From: Anthoceros angustus
Taxonomy: Eukaryota; Streptophyta; Anthocerotopsida; Anthocerotales; Anthocerotaceae
Direction: 5' to 3'
DNA length: 64,000 nucleotides
Assembly: GCA_010909165.1 (NCBI GenBank)
Contig: VJWM01000108.1
Span: forward strand, 372,001-436,000
Part shown: in pieces, positions 52,939 to 64,000 of the stretch
Layout: each line of letters starts with the position of its first letter
Position numbering within the stretch: the first letter of the stretch is position 1
Made by a program: the position numbers and the translations under genes
The notes under the pieces: model-generated
The model's input: the letters and a program-made list of their open reading frames with translations, nothing else
What the model was told of the DNA's origin: nothing
The model's database searches: none

Positions 52939-55900
52939 CTATCTCCGCCTGGTGGTGGGACCTGGATGGCCCCCGATTCCTTCTTGCACCGGCCCAAAGC
53001 CGAGCTCACGACGATCAGGCGCAATCGGATGATCCGCGAGGCGGACCCTTCCTCTCCCGAGGTCCGGGCACCTCGTAGTCTCGAGGACCTCGTAGTCCGA
53101 GGACCTCGTAGTCCGGACCTCGAGTCCGGACCTCGTGATCCGCACTGCCACCAGAGTCCGGATCTCTAAGTCCAGACTTCCTTCCGGGGACTTGAGTCGG
53201 CCTTCCTCAAGAGTCCGGACAAAGTCCACCCACTGCTCTCCTGCCTCCTCGGTGATCACGGGCTCATCCATCGAGCCCTCCCTTGGTTCCCGAATGCCCG
53301 GTTCGCCTTCCATGGCCTCCCAGGATCCTCCTCCCTTCCTTCCGCGAGGTGCCGAGTGCTTACCTCCCGATGTAGTGACCCTTTCTCCTTGGCTCCTCCC
53401 GCCTCCTCCTCCCTTCCGCCTCTGCTGCGCCATCAAACAGCGCTCCTAGGGTCCCCGTGGCTGCGCTGTCCCCGGGTCCTTCCTCCCTTGCTCCCTTCCG
53501 CCCCTTCTGGAAGTCCACCTCCTGCCTAGGGTGGCGCAGGACCTCCAAAGCCTTGAGGAGCTCTGCGTGGTAATAGGCGAAGTCGGAATCGACTTGTTGA
53601 ATCGCCTCCTCCACATGAGCCCGGAGCACCCGGTACTCCCTCCTCCAGAGGTGCTCCGGCAGCTGGGCATGTTGTCCAGCCTGCTGGCCCGTCTCCGTGG
53701 CTAAGCTTACCAACTGTAGGCGGGCGGACTCCCTTGATGCCGTCAAGGCGGCCTCCGTCACCTCCTGCCTCCTCGCCTCTTTCTCCGCCTCCTCCTCCTC
53801 CCTTGTTCCTCTGCGGTTTGGGCCATGGGTGAGCTCCCTCTCGCTTCACATGTAGGACGGCGCTTCTCCTCGTGCTTTCTTCCCTCCGTTTATCCTTTCC
53901 GAGGTCCGCTACTTCCTTCTCCGGGTGGGCGGTATCCCCGTCAGGCGGCCTCACGGCTTCCTCCACCTCCTGCGGCCTCGCGGCGTCAAACTCCTTGCAC
54001 GTCGCCTATTCTCCTCCGTCTTCAAGCGGGCTGGGCGCTCTATCTCCTCGAAGTCTTGAATTCTCTCATTGAGAACCCCTGCACTCCGTCGTCTTGGGTT
54101 GCGGCTCAAGGTATCCTTCTTGTCCTCCGGCTCCTGCCCGCCGCCTCTACCTCCTGCAGTGCACCACAGGGTCCCCGATCTCCCGGGTGCCGAGTGCTTA
54201 CCTCCCTGCAGCCGATCTTTCTCCGCCTCGGCCTCCGTCACCTCCTGCCGCCACAAACAGCCTCCTAGGGTCCCTGGTCTACTGCCCCTCGGGTCCTTCC
54301 TCCTTGCTCCCCTTCCGCCCTTCGAAGTCCACCTCCTGCGTAGGGTGGCGCAGGACCTCCAAAGCCTTGAGGAGCTGCTGGTAATAGGCGGTCGGAATCG
54401 ACTTATTGAATTGCCTCCTCCACATGAGCCCGAGCACCCTCCTCCTCCAGAGGCGCTCGGCATGGGCATGTTGTCTGCCGGCGGCCTGCCTCCGTGGCTA
54501 AGCTTTACTAACCGTAGGCGGGCGGACTCCTTGATGCCGCTGCGCCTCCCTCCTCCTCAGCCGCCGACGCTCTCCTCCTCCTCCGCCTCCCGCCGCTTAT
54601 GGGCCATGGAGCCGAGCTCCTCTCCGCTTCTCAGAATCGGACGAGTGCCCACCGCTTCTCCTCCAGTTTTCCTCCGCTTATCCTTTCCCGAGGTCCGCCA
54701 TTTCCTTCTCCGGGCCAGATCCGACTCCGACTTCCTCCACCTCCACTGCAGCCTCGCGATGCCAAACTCCTCAGCCGCTTATTCTCCTTCGCCTTCAAGC
54801 GGAGCTGGAGGCGCCCTATCTCCCGCTCAAGTCTCCTCATTGAGAACCCCTCACGCCCGGCGCGTTTTGAGTTGCAGCCCAAGGTATCCTTCTTGTCCTC
54901 TAGCTCCGCCCGCCGCCTCTACCTCCCTGCACTGCACCCCGAGGTCCCCGATCTCCGGGTCCGACCTCCGCCTCCTCACGGCTCGGCCGTGCACCGCTCA
55001 TTGCCGCTCGGCCTTGAGTTGGCAGCTACCCGTCTCCTCCACCGGTTCCAATCACGTCGATAGTGATCTCGGCCGACCTTTGGCTTCCGCCCGCTTGTGA
55101 GCCTCGCTGTCTGTTGGGCCGCCGGGCCTAGGTCTCGAGCCCTCTCGCCTCTGCTGCGCCTCCCTCCTTGGTTGGCGGAGATCCTCGGCCGTGCTTGGGC
55201 CTCCACATGCACCTTTGCTCACTCGGTGAAGAAACTTAGTCTGTCTCGAATGGACGGACTTCCTCTCGGCCTCCGGCGCTTCCTTCCTCGATGCGGCCGA
55301 GGCTTCGCCTTCCTCCTCGCCTCTGGGCCGCCTCCATCTCGCCTCCGGAGGAGCACCATCGCCTCCTTGTGGCTTCCACCTCCACAGGTCTTCTCGGCCA
55401 GAGACCCCAGGCATCATCCATGGCGGTAGCGGACCGCCGTGTCTCTTCCCGCAGTGAGTGAGGCCCCCAAGAAGTCCGTTGTGGGCGGGCATCTCTCATC
55501 CGCCAAGGACCTCCATACCTTGATCGGGAGGCGAGTCGGGCTCTCCGGACCTAATCGGGGCCCTTAGGTCCCGAGTATTGAGGTCCGAGCCTCACCTTCT
55601 TTGGCCCTCTTGGCCAATTCCTTGTTCGCCTCTTTCTCCACAGGGCTCGGAGGGTGAGGGGTGAGGCGACCTCTTGCCTCTCCCCGTCGGAGACAGGACC
55701 GGCTCCGGGTGGGGCTGCTGCCAGTGGCCTCCCGCTCCTTGGGCGGCGTCCCTTTCTGCCCTTCTCACCGCCTCTTCAGCTTCTTGCCACTCCGTTGGCA
55801 GGGGCAACGCAGGCGCCGTCGAGTGTTGCGTTGGCGGGTGGCACCGTCTTCCGCCTCTTGTTGACGAGTCCGTCGGGCTCATCGGCTGTGGTGGTGGTGG

Positions 55901-57370
55901 TCGTCAGCCGGGCCGGGCCCGGCTCATGAGCCGCCTCTGCTTTGCTGCTCGGTGGGGGCACCGGGAGGAGGAAGCGGGGATGTCCTCCACACTTCCCTTG
56001 GTGGCGAGGGAGTCCGCTCAAGCGTATGGAATGCAGGATTCCCTCCCGATCGTCTTCCTCCGCGCCCTCTTGCTCGGACGGGCGGGCTTCCACCTCACAG
56101 GTTCTTCCTTACGCCTCCGTGGGGCGGTCCCGGTCCCCCGAGGTCCGCGTGCCCCCACACATGAATTAAGAACGGCGATAACGCCGACGGAGGAGGCTTC
56201 TCACACCTCGGCTTGAGCTTCACGATTGATCTGGCGAAGATGATCCTTCCCGATCGCGCCTTCCTCTCTGCGCATGCGGGAACACCCGTGATTGTCACCA
56301 AGGTGATCTACCTTGGTGAGCATGTTCCGATGGACAATTATCCCGCCACCGCACCCTCCTGCCTAGCAACTCCGACATCGCCCACCATTGGTGGTCCGCT
56401 ATGCCTCGGCTGCGCCTGGCGCCGCCTATCTTCCTCCGGCCTTGAGGGGTTCTGGGACTACGCCCACCTCCTCCGGGCGGTTGTACACCGCCTCGTGGAC
56501 CTCCACCGCCCACCTCCCGGGTCCTCCTCAAGGCTCTTAGATCAACCTCCTTGTTGGCTGCCAACATCTTCCCGATTCCCTGACTAGGGTGACATCACAA
56601 TGTCCAGACACTGAAAACGTCCAGTGCCACTCTCGACCAACTCCCCGCCTCCAGCCCACGGCCCAAGTCCGGATAGCGCCGGGTGACAATGCGCCCACTG
56701 TTCCATGGCGCCCACCAAGTTCCATGGCGCCCGGACCTCCGCCGCTTGGGTCCCATCTCCCGCCTTCGCCCCGCTGCTGGAGTGTGAGGCTCAGCCGCCC
56801 GCCCTGGCCGCAACGCCAATTGCTTCCTCCGCGTCGAGCCGCTACGGCGGTGTCTGGTGATCAAAGACAACGCCAGAGGGCCGGTGTCCGAGCGAGAGCA
56901 AAGCAAGATCGCTGGGTTACTTGGGAGAATGACCTCCGCCTTGCCTCTCGCTGGCGAGTAACTGCATGAGGGGTGGCTCTTGCTATCCAGAATCGCTGGG
57001 GCTCGCATGGCTTACTCGCCTTACGCCCGCCTACTCGCCTTACGCTTCCGCCTACTCGGCCTTACGCCGCCGCCAAAGACGAACGTGAATACCGCTATAA
57101 CGGCCCATGGCAAGGCTACGGCCCTGGCCTGCTGCATGCCCGCCTTCCATTCCGGCCGCCCACGTGGCGCCCGCCCGCCTAACTCTCACCCAACTTCTAA
57201 GTTACTTCTCATGCTTTTATCCTGCTTTTGACCCGGAGTGGGGTCCGGACTTATCCCAATACCTGCGGGTCCGAGGTTCTCAGAGTGGCACTGAGGTCCA
57301 CCTACTCGAGTCCGAGTGCACTCCGGAGCACAGTCCGGAGTGCCGTCCGTGCTAATTCCTCCTTTTCCGC
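52939..57370 (-). mobile_element. GC-rich decayed repeat block, probable retroelement coding remnant
   Basis: The GC content is far above the rest of the window, and there are long overlapping open frames on both strands. Minus-strand text includes coiled-coil-like pieces (EEAIQQVDSDFAYYHAELLKALEVL; MRRLEREIGRLQLRLKAKENK). The block contains diverged duplications: gggtggcgcaggacctcc at 53,529 and 54,343, and aaggtatccttcttgtcct at 54,108 and 54,881. The copies differ mainly by small deletions. No standard pol domain was found. It may be the gag-like part of an LTR or other element, and is probably related to the 62-63.4 kb frame. Confidence 0.4.
53064..53130. repeat. Minisatellite cctcgtagtccgagga
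   Basis: Three to four copies of a 16-18 bp unit based on acctcgtagtc(c)gagg. Confidence 0.7.
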
Positions 57371-57744
57371 CTTATTTTACACTTCGAACCTACGAAAAAA
57401 GCAAAACCCAACTTATTTCCTAACCCCCAAGATGAGTCCGTAGCCCACAGATGTCGAAGTTAAGTTCAACACATAAAGCAAGGAGCATCCTTATCGAAGC
57501 TGCTTTGACGACAGGTGAGTAGACTTGATCGCCTTGATAGTCGACTCCCTCTTTCTGACTATAGCCCTTGGCCACTAGCCTTGCTTTATAACGTATGCGG
57601 GGCTCAACCTCTTGAAACTTTGTTTTGAGTACCTACTTGCACTTGACAGTAGTCCTTCCTGGGGGTAGATCAACTAACCCCCAAGTGTTATTCTTGACTA
57701 AAGAGTTATACTCCACACCGGGCCCCCACTTGTTAGCCCTGTGT

Positions 57745-60560
57745 CTAGCATATGCTTCTTGAAGTGTGAGAGGATCTCCTCAAACAACAAAACTCATAGC
57801 AAAGAATAGGCGGTCGGATCAAGATCAAGATAACCAGCTTGATTGAACTCCAAGTCAAATGGCTTCTCATTCCGTGAGGTGTCTTGAGTCCGACGGTAGG
57901 GTACCCACGAGGAACAACGACTTGATCTCGGGGGTGATGGAGGCGGTAAAGGAACGTCTGGGGCTCCAAAGATGTATGTCCCCCAAATCCGCAGGGGCCG
58001 TCTGTATCATCCATGGGCCGATCATCTTCCCTCTCGGGAACCTAAGAACCTGGAATCGCTTGAGGTAAGGAGCCATGTGGACAGAAGCAGTAGAAAAGAT
58101 GAAGGCTTAAATCAAAGTGAATGAAACCAAGAGAGCGGGGACTATTGAGATGGGCGCATCATCTTCCTCATCCAAAAGCGGACCAGAGGAGAGAATGCTA
58201 GCCTCGTCGAAAGTGATAGTCCGAGCATAAACAGGAGTCCGAGTAGCCACGTCAATCAACTTGTATGCCTTGCGATCCTCACCATAACCCACAACCACCA
58301 GCTTCCGTGCTCGGGAAGAAAGCTTATAACGGAGCTGGTATTCCTTGCATATTATAGTGTATTCTTAGGATATTTCTGGCATATGTTGATGCCAATAGGA
58401 TATCTTAGGAATATGCCGATGCCAAGGGCTAGTATATATAGACCCTTCCATCGAGGACAGCTCGATCATAGCTTGTCCTCTGATATGCAATGCAGTGTTA
58501 TGAGGAGGCCAAAGCCATGACTCAGAGCGATGTGTGAGAATTTGCATGTTGTTCTCGTGGAGAGAGTGTGTTTGTGCCACAACGCACGAACTACTCTCTC
58601 GTCATATTGGTTGGCACCTATATCTCACAGATTAGATTTGTTTTGCTTGGTTGTTTGTCGAGGAAGCTTATATGAATTCAAGTGCTTAATCATCAATTAC
58701 GCCGCGACACTGAAAGGAGTACGCCAACAACGGACTTGGTCAACCCTGCTCACGATGTATGCCAGAGATCAAATTTAAAAAGACTTAGGCAAGCATCGGC
58801 TAACATAGCTCGCCATATGGCCATGAGATCGCCATTGGCCTTCTCAAGAACGCCATTCGAGCAAAAGTGTAGGAGTGAATTGTCTCAAGATCCCACGCCT
58901 CCTCATGAGTCTTTGAACTGATGGTTGTTGAGTTCTCCCGCATTGTCGGATCTGATGCACCGCAGCTTGCATCTAGTGTGCAACTCGGCCATAGAAACAA
59001 AAGGTGAGAACACAGCAAAGGAGTCACTTTTGAGATGAAGCGGGTACGCAAAAGAGTAGCGGGAATAATCATCCACTATCGTCATAAAATGGCGTGCTCC
59101 GCCTAAAGAAGTAACAAGGAGAGGTCCCCACAAGTCTACGTGAACTAACTCCAAAGGTTGAGAAGCCGTATGAGCAGGAAGACCGAGTAGGAGAGCTCAC
59201 CGCTGCAGCACACACGCTCACAAAGAGGTGGTGTCTTGGCCAAGGAGGGCAACTTATCTCGATACAAGTCCGCCGAGTCATGGCAAGGAGCTTGGTGATT
59301 GAGGTGCCCAAGTCGACAGCAAAAGTAGGGCATTCCTGATGGAGGGAGCCTGTGGTGAGGCAACCTTAGAAGATGCTACCACCGCAGCGAAGTGTAGTGT
59401 ACAGGGTGCCAGTGAAGATGTAGAGATCATCAGCTGCCCTCCGCTAACTTGCCTTTGGCCGAGAGGAACGATGGAGGAAACAATCCTCACGTCCAAACCC
59501 AAAAAAAGCTCCATCTAGCGTGGTTGGCGAACGGAAATCAAATTCTTAGCCATCCTGGACGGAGCACACTATTTAGCACAAGCGAGGAACCATCCTCCAG
59601 TGTGAATGTCACATAACCAACTCCAGCAATAGCAAGGCCGGAGTCATCGCCCAATAGCACAAAACGTTGAGTGTCAGTTGTCGCCGTGTAGGAAGTAAAC
59701 ATGTGCTTGAGCTACGACATATGGGTCATGAGTCCAGAACCAGAGGTCTCGAACTCCAAGCTACCAAGCACACGGTTAAAGCAATCTCAGACTTGGACTG
59801 GATCTTGGCCTTGGACACGACAGCTGTATTAGCAGTCTTGATCTCACGCTTGGCCTCACCGGCCGCTTCTTCCGCACTTCGGCCTCCGGTCGGGTGATAA
59901 CACCAATTGCACGTCCCTTGACGCTTTGGTGCTTGGAAGGAGGAAGAGGCATGAGTGCCTTTGATGGGCCGGAGTTGTTGTTCCTCCGGGGGTTGTTCCC
60001 TCTCTTCGGTTGTTGATTTTGTGACCGTCCACGAGTCACAAACATCACTCGCTCTCCACCGTGTTTAGATGTGCCGGAGTTGTAGCGGGATGCCTCCTCC
60101 TGAAGGAGCGCGCCAGCAAGCTCGGACACAGTTAGAGTGGATTGTCCACCAGCCGCCACTGCTCATTGTGAAGTTCGGACCGACTGGTTTTGGGAAGAGA
60201 TTTAACGACCGATAACTAGTCGGAAGGCTAGGGTCTGGACAACGATCAAATTGATCATTGTAGTCCCGAGTGCACCCAATTGTGCCCGGTACCCGGGCTC
60301 ACATGATGCTAATACTATCACCTTGTTGCATCCGAAGAGTGTAGAACTCTTGTCGGACGGTGACCAAGGTCATCACATTTGTTGACTGATAGATGTCATT
60401 GATCTGCTTCCAGGCCTCTGCTGAAGTAGTCGCACCATCGGTGTGTGTGGAGTGATTTTCTAAACCAAGTGGTCACAAAGAGGCCACATTTACCCTCTTT
60501 ATCGTTGTAGACTTGAGATTCGTACCCAAGGGAGTGATTTCGTGTCAAGACAACCAAAAC
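57745..60560 (-). mobile_element. Second Ty1/copia element, gag to integrase, degraded and interrupted
   Basis: Minus-strand order: a gag-like region (about 60,480-60,160) with a degenerate zinc knuckle near 59,900 (CNWCYHP); pre-integrase text (LGHLNHQAP); integrase core 59,154-58,903 (ELVHVDLWGPL, HFMTIVDDYSRYSFAY, IRSDNAGELNN); an integrase C-terminal piece (GVLEKANGDLMAIW) at about 58,830-58,770; an interruption; then VVGYGEDRKAYKLID and TITFDEAS at 58,298-58,107. RT is not seen. Several frameshifts are present. Confidence 0.85.
58340..58740 (+). mobile_element. LTR-like insertion inside the copia integrase
   Basis: The copia reading is interrupted between VVGYGEDRKAY and the GVLEKANG part. 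The insert has an AT-rich opening (gtgtattcttaggatattt, repeated as aggatatcttaggaatat), a strong TATA box (agtatatatagaccc) near 58,430 and a following transcript-like stretch. That is the pattern of a solo LTR or LTR fragment on the plus strand. I could not identify a clean target duplication. Confidence 0.45.
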
Positions 60561-61750
60561 ATAGCCAATCCAACCAACACGGACACAAACATCTAGCGAT
60601 TCTGAGACGAGACTACTACCCTAACAACACTCGGACACTGTGGCTATCTTAGCCACGCGACCTATGCTCCCGACAGGTGGCGTTGCCTTGCAACCCCTCT
60701 ATTTCTAGCGGAGGGTCCACCTTGGGATCAGTCGGCTATTAATAGAAGGTGGGTCCCAGTCGGGATCCAAGTGGATAAGGCTGATCTCTCTCTCTCTCTC
60801 TCTCTTATTCATCCACAAAGTTAGATCCACCAATCGGGATTCTGCTCCCATAACTCTTTTCCCTCACTCTTGCGGCACTTCTTGAGACTTCCTTGCCTCG
60901 TCCTTCAGCTCACCTTCCAGCTCCTCAGACCCTTCGAGCTCTCACAGTCCTTGGGTGCCTCTCGCAGCCTCCCACACTCTCAAGTTTCCCCAGCTCTCTT
61001 CAACTCCTTGTTCTCACACCTCACGCCCATTCAATCACTTCCCACTCTCGGCTCCTCTCCAGTCCTTACAAGGTTCTCATCCAGACCTTACAACCCCTCA
61101 CCAACTCTCAAAATACTTGTTCACTACCAATCATTCCATCTCATCCACTCGGATCTTCAACCTCCACTCACTCTCTTCTTCAGAACACAAACATCACTTA
61201 CAGACTTCTCCAGTCCTTCTTACTCCTCTCAAACAGCCATCAGCAACTCTCCATGTCCGGCATTCTCCACTTCTCTCAGTTCTCTTTTCCCTCTCATTTT
61301 CCAAACACCAAATCTCCAACACACGAAAACTTCAAACACAAGGTGAGTACTAGACTAGCTGAAGGGAATGAGGAAGAGGGACAGCTCCCGGCTTCACAAC
61401 CCCTTCCTCTTGACCTTGAAACTCCCTCCAAGGAGACCTCAAGGCTCCCTCCCTTGCTTTCCACCACTCTTGCGGATCGGCCACCTGGATCTAGGCAACA
61501 GTGGTCTTCTTGGCTTCCCCACAGCGGAGAGGCGGTGTCACGACCTTTGGATCTGGTACTCCCAAACCCCGTGCTCAAACACCAAGACTTAGGCCAACAT
61601 TGCTTACATTTCATCAAGAGGGGCCTCTTATACCCAAGATCACCCACAAAGCGGCTTGGTGCTTGCCAAAAATACCAATCGGTCTTAGCCTACCAATCCT
61701 AGAGGCCTATCTATCAATTACATCCACTATGAGAGGATAAGATTTGATCT
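60561..61750 (+). other. CT-rich leader-like region
   Basis: A (ct)n run at 60,785-60,805 is followed by C/T-rich, G-poor DNA to about 61,330. It is open on the plus strand but without an ATG or domain (Ser/Pro/Leu-rich translation). aaacacaaggtgagta at about 61,335 resembles a splice donor. The composition fits the 5' leader of an LTR element better than a gene. Confidence 0.35.
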
Positions 61751-61892
61751 ATAACACATGGGCCTTTAGCTATTTGTGGCCACTTACCCCTATTACCTCT
61801 CACAGGCCTCCTAGGCGCCTAGCCCCATGTTCTCCTCTTGCTCTCCTCCCTCTTGGTGGTTGGGCAATCTCTCCCATAAAATCTCTACCTCC

Positions 61893-63480
61893 TCAGTGGA
61901 CTCCTCTCTCTCTTGTGCTCGCCGCATGATGCAGTACTCCTCCTCGGTGAGCTCTTGAATCTGGATGGGTCGGTGAGAGTTTCCTCCTTAAGAATCCAAC
62001 CCATAGGTAGGATCCGGTGCCGTCAAGGCATGGATCAAGTACCTCCATGTCCCCCACAGCCCACAACAACATAAACTTTCGGAGACAATCTTCTCTCCAG
62101 GAGGAGAATCCGGGCACATGGTTATCTTGATAAGCATCCTCAATCTAATGCACCATTGGGAAGTTAGACTTCTTAGGCGGTGCTTACCGCTCCCCGGCCT
62201 GTTGTCCTCCTCCGGTCTTGTTGCCCCTTCCTTGTTGTAGCTGGTCTTGGAGCTGTTGCTCCCTTAGCAGTGGTCTGAGTTGTGTTCCTTAGCGGCGGCG
62301 GTTGCTTGCTTAGCAACCTCCTCGTGTGCCAACTCGACCTTGATTCTTCCATGGAGGCTCCGCATCTTCCACGGTGGCTCTCCTTGCAATCCACAGCCCT
62401 CTTGGCCTCTTTCCAACCTTTCCTTGCCTCGTCCCTCTCCTTCTTGTGGCGCCCAGGCATCCAGATTTCGGCTGAACTTGCATCGAGATGACATTGCAGC
62501 TCCCCTATGGTGCTTTGTGCGTCCGAGAGCTGAACCATGAGGGTTTCCTGATCCTTGGTCTTCCGCTGCAACTCTTCTCGGACCTTCCTTAATTCCGCTT
62601 CCATGCTACCTAGGCGTCCCTCCAAGACCTCCTTCTCCTGCTTCATTCCCTGGAGCTCCTTTAGCTGCTCCCCCTGTTGCTTCCCCTGCTGCGCCTGTAA
62701 ACCTAACAAAGAGAGGACCAGAGCTATCTGGTCCTCCATCTCACCCCTAGTGCGTGCCATAGCTGAGACCAGCTCTTGCAGGGTGATGTTAGGCCCCAAA
62801 CCTTACCGGGGATGGGTTCCCTCCTTCCTATCTGGCGCCGGCTCTCCCTGCGACCACTTGGGGTATACTTGAGGTCACCCCTTGAGCAGTAGTGACTTTC
62901 TCGGGGTCGGCTCGGCCGTGCCCAAGGTTGGTGATTCCTCCTGTTGACTGTGGCTTCCCGGCCACGGGCTCTGCTGAGCCCAGTGCTTTCGGCCTTTCCT
63001 TTATCCTTACATCCGGGTGAGTTCCCGGTCGTGCTCTTGTGGCTCTAGGAGTGGTTGGAGTCCCCTGTTGCTCGGCCCGACCTCTCTTGGTGCTGTTGGG
63101 GTCTTAGCAACTCCGGTTGCTTTGTTAACCGCGTGATGCCTTAGCAAGCGCCACATTCCTCTTCATGGACACTTGGACTTCTCATCTTCACTCCCGGTGC
63201 CAGGAGATGGCCTCTTCCTCGACTCCTCTTTGGGCTTCCTTCTTTCAAACACGGCCTCCGGGCATGGAAGGTGAGACCATCTCTATCCCTCCAAAGAACT
63301 TGGCATGGTCAAAATGTGGATTAAGAAGGAGATAGAGCTGAGGGGGGGTGAGTAGGGTCAAGTGGTCCCTCTCCACGCATGTGTCATAGAACATCCTAGC
63401 CCAATCTATCTTGGACCCTCTCACCACCTCATAGAGAAAGACAAGAAAATGGTGACAATGTGCTCTAGCTTCTTAGTGAG
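61893..63480 (-). mobile_element. Gag-like coiled-coil reading frame of an unidentified retroelement
   Basis: Minus-strand pieces: LTKKLEHIVTIFLSF and VRGSKIDWARMFYDTC... (63,480-63,245); a gap of about 450 nt in several frames; a coiled coil at 62,799-62,173 (EMEDQIALVLSLLGL, LEGRLGSMEAELRKVREEL, QRKTKDQETLMVQLSDAQS) with a Lys/Arg/Thr-rich end; and HVPGFSSWREDCLRKFM (62,117-61,893). The long heptad pattern and lack of pol motifs suggest a structural (gag-like) protein. I do not recognise the family. Confidence 0.4.
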
Positions 63481-64000
63481 CGAGAGCAGGATCCACTGGC
63501 TAATCCGGCCAGCTCGGGGTCTAACTTGTTGGTGACCCAGCCATTCTCCACCCTAGACAATGTGGGAGCAATGGCGCTTGCCTCCTAGACTTTTGGGAGA
63601 TGGCTACAAAGGATCAATGATTATTCCACATTCCTCTTGAGGCCTCTCAGACACTGGAACAAGCGAATATTCCAGTGCGGGGTTGGTTCTCGTGTTGCCT
63701 TCCCTGGCCTTCTCCCTCATGTGTCCTGCATTCCGAACCAATTACAGGCTCTTGTAGCACCACTTTTTGTCCATGAAGGACAAGTGATGCTTAGCCACCA
63801 AAGAACCCGCTTTCACTCTCCGATTGCCCCATGTTGGGCCATTGATGTAATGGCCTCAATGGCCAGTGTTCTTCTTAGGTCCCATGCTCCTTGTCCCTGT
63901 GACCTAGAGTTCTGGAAAGTGTCCGGCTACCGCCATTGCGATTTCCCACAAGCCTACATCTGTGTCGCCTTTTGGTCGACTCCTCACTCGAAATTCCTTC
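63481..64000 (-). other. Probable continuation of the retroelement, window edge
   Basis: Short minus-strand coding-like pieces (KAGSLVAKHHLSFMDKKWCY near 63,740-63,810) occur between stops. No complete frame or domain can be assigned. Confidence 0.3.

Noticed and set aside
54069-55100. 343-codon plus-strand frame in the GC-rich block
   Set aside because: High GC suppresses stop codons in all frames. The Pro/Arg/Leu-rich translation is the antisense of coiled-coil-like minus-strand text.
60893-61702. 269-codon Ser/Pro/Leu-rich plus-strand protein
   Set aside because: No ATG start. The C/T-rich composition with a (ct)n tract gives a long open frame by chance, and there is no domain.

Overview
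The window is nuclear DNA of a land plant. It carries DYW-class pentatricopeptide (PPR) RNA-editing genes, a cytosolic ribosomal protein gene and a replication factor C gene with many GT-AG introns, a CLC chloride channel gene, and Mutator-like, Ty1/copia-like and other retroelement debris. Introns are short (about 70-185 bp, mostly near 100 bp). The PPR genes are large, nearly intronless and built of almost identical 101-codon P-L-S modules. This looks like a seed-free lineage with expanded organellar editing (lycophyte, fern, hornwort or other bryophyte), but I cannot name the species.

Layout. (1) 1-3,610 (-): PPR-A, a DYW-class PPR gene truncated by the window edge and broken by many small frameshifts. 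(2) 3,611-8,429: AT-rich spacer full of short tandem duplications, with a fragment of a Crooked-neck-like splicing factor at 6,330-6,863 (-). (3) 8,430-10,679 (+): PPR-B. (4) 11,307-13,172 (+): replication factor C small subunit, nine exons, complete. It converges on an F-box gene at 13,465-14,901 (-). (5) 15,122-18,839: a Mutator-like element with 41-bp terminal inverted repeats, 9-bp flanking direct repeats and a decayed SWIM-domain transposase, inserted about 220 bp upstream of the F-box start codon. (6) 20,499-21,223 (+): RPS23, four exons. Then PPR-C (21,854-25,225, +). (7) 25,226-32,386: very AT-rich, repeat-laden, with one weakly supported multi-exon gene (27,676-28,993). (8) 32,387-32,809 (-): a small AT-hook protein. 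PPR-D (34,121-37,182, +) lies head-to-head with it and has a probable separate transit-peptide exon. (9) 37,183-49,622: a segmentally duplicated zone in which an ancestral tail-to-tail PPR/CLC pair has decayed in a complementary way. PPR is intact and CLC a relic at 34-38 kb, both are relics at 43.6-44.5 kb, and PPR is a relic and CLC intact at 45.7-49.6 kb. The zone also holds a perfect-order 1.14-kb tandem duplication, a 25-bp satellite, a SINE-like insertion and two related small membrane-protein ORFs. (10) 50,390-64,000: retroelement territory. It holds truncated copia pol fragments, an LTR, a GC-rich block with diverged duplications, a second copia element interrupted by an LTR-like insert, and a gag-like coiled-coil reading frame.

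Functionally, the PPR proteins would act in mitochondria or chloroplasts as C-to-U (or related) RNA editors, while RFC, RPS23, the F-box protein and CLC are ordinary housekeeping or regulatory genes between them. The most unusual gene structure is the N-terminus of PPR-A and PPR-B. Both carry a roughly 50-residue block with Trp-Trp-Asp-Asn-Arg and Pro-Asp-Phe signatures that resembles the PDF single-stranded-DNA-binding motif of plant OSB proteins, joined to a PPR-DYW protein. All three complete PPR proteins also lack the canonical Asp-Tyr-Trp ending and have an altered PG box.

Many paralogous stretches differ by 1-3 nt insertions and deletions with almost no substitutions. Some apparent frameshifts, above all in PPR-A, may therefore be consensus errors of a long-read assembly rather than real decay.
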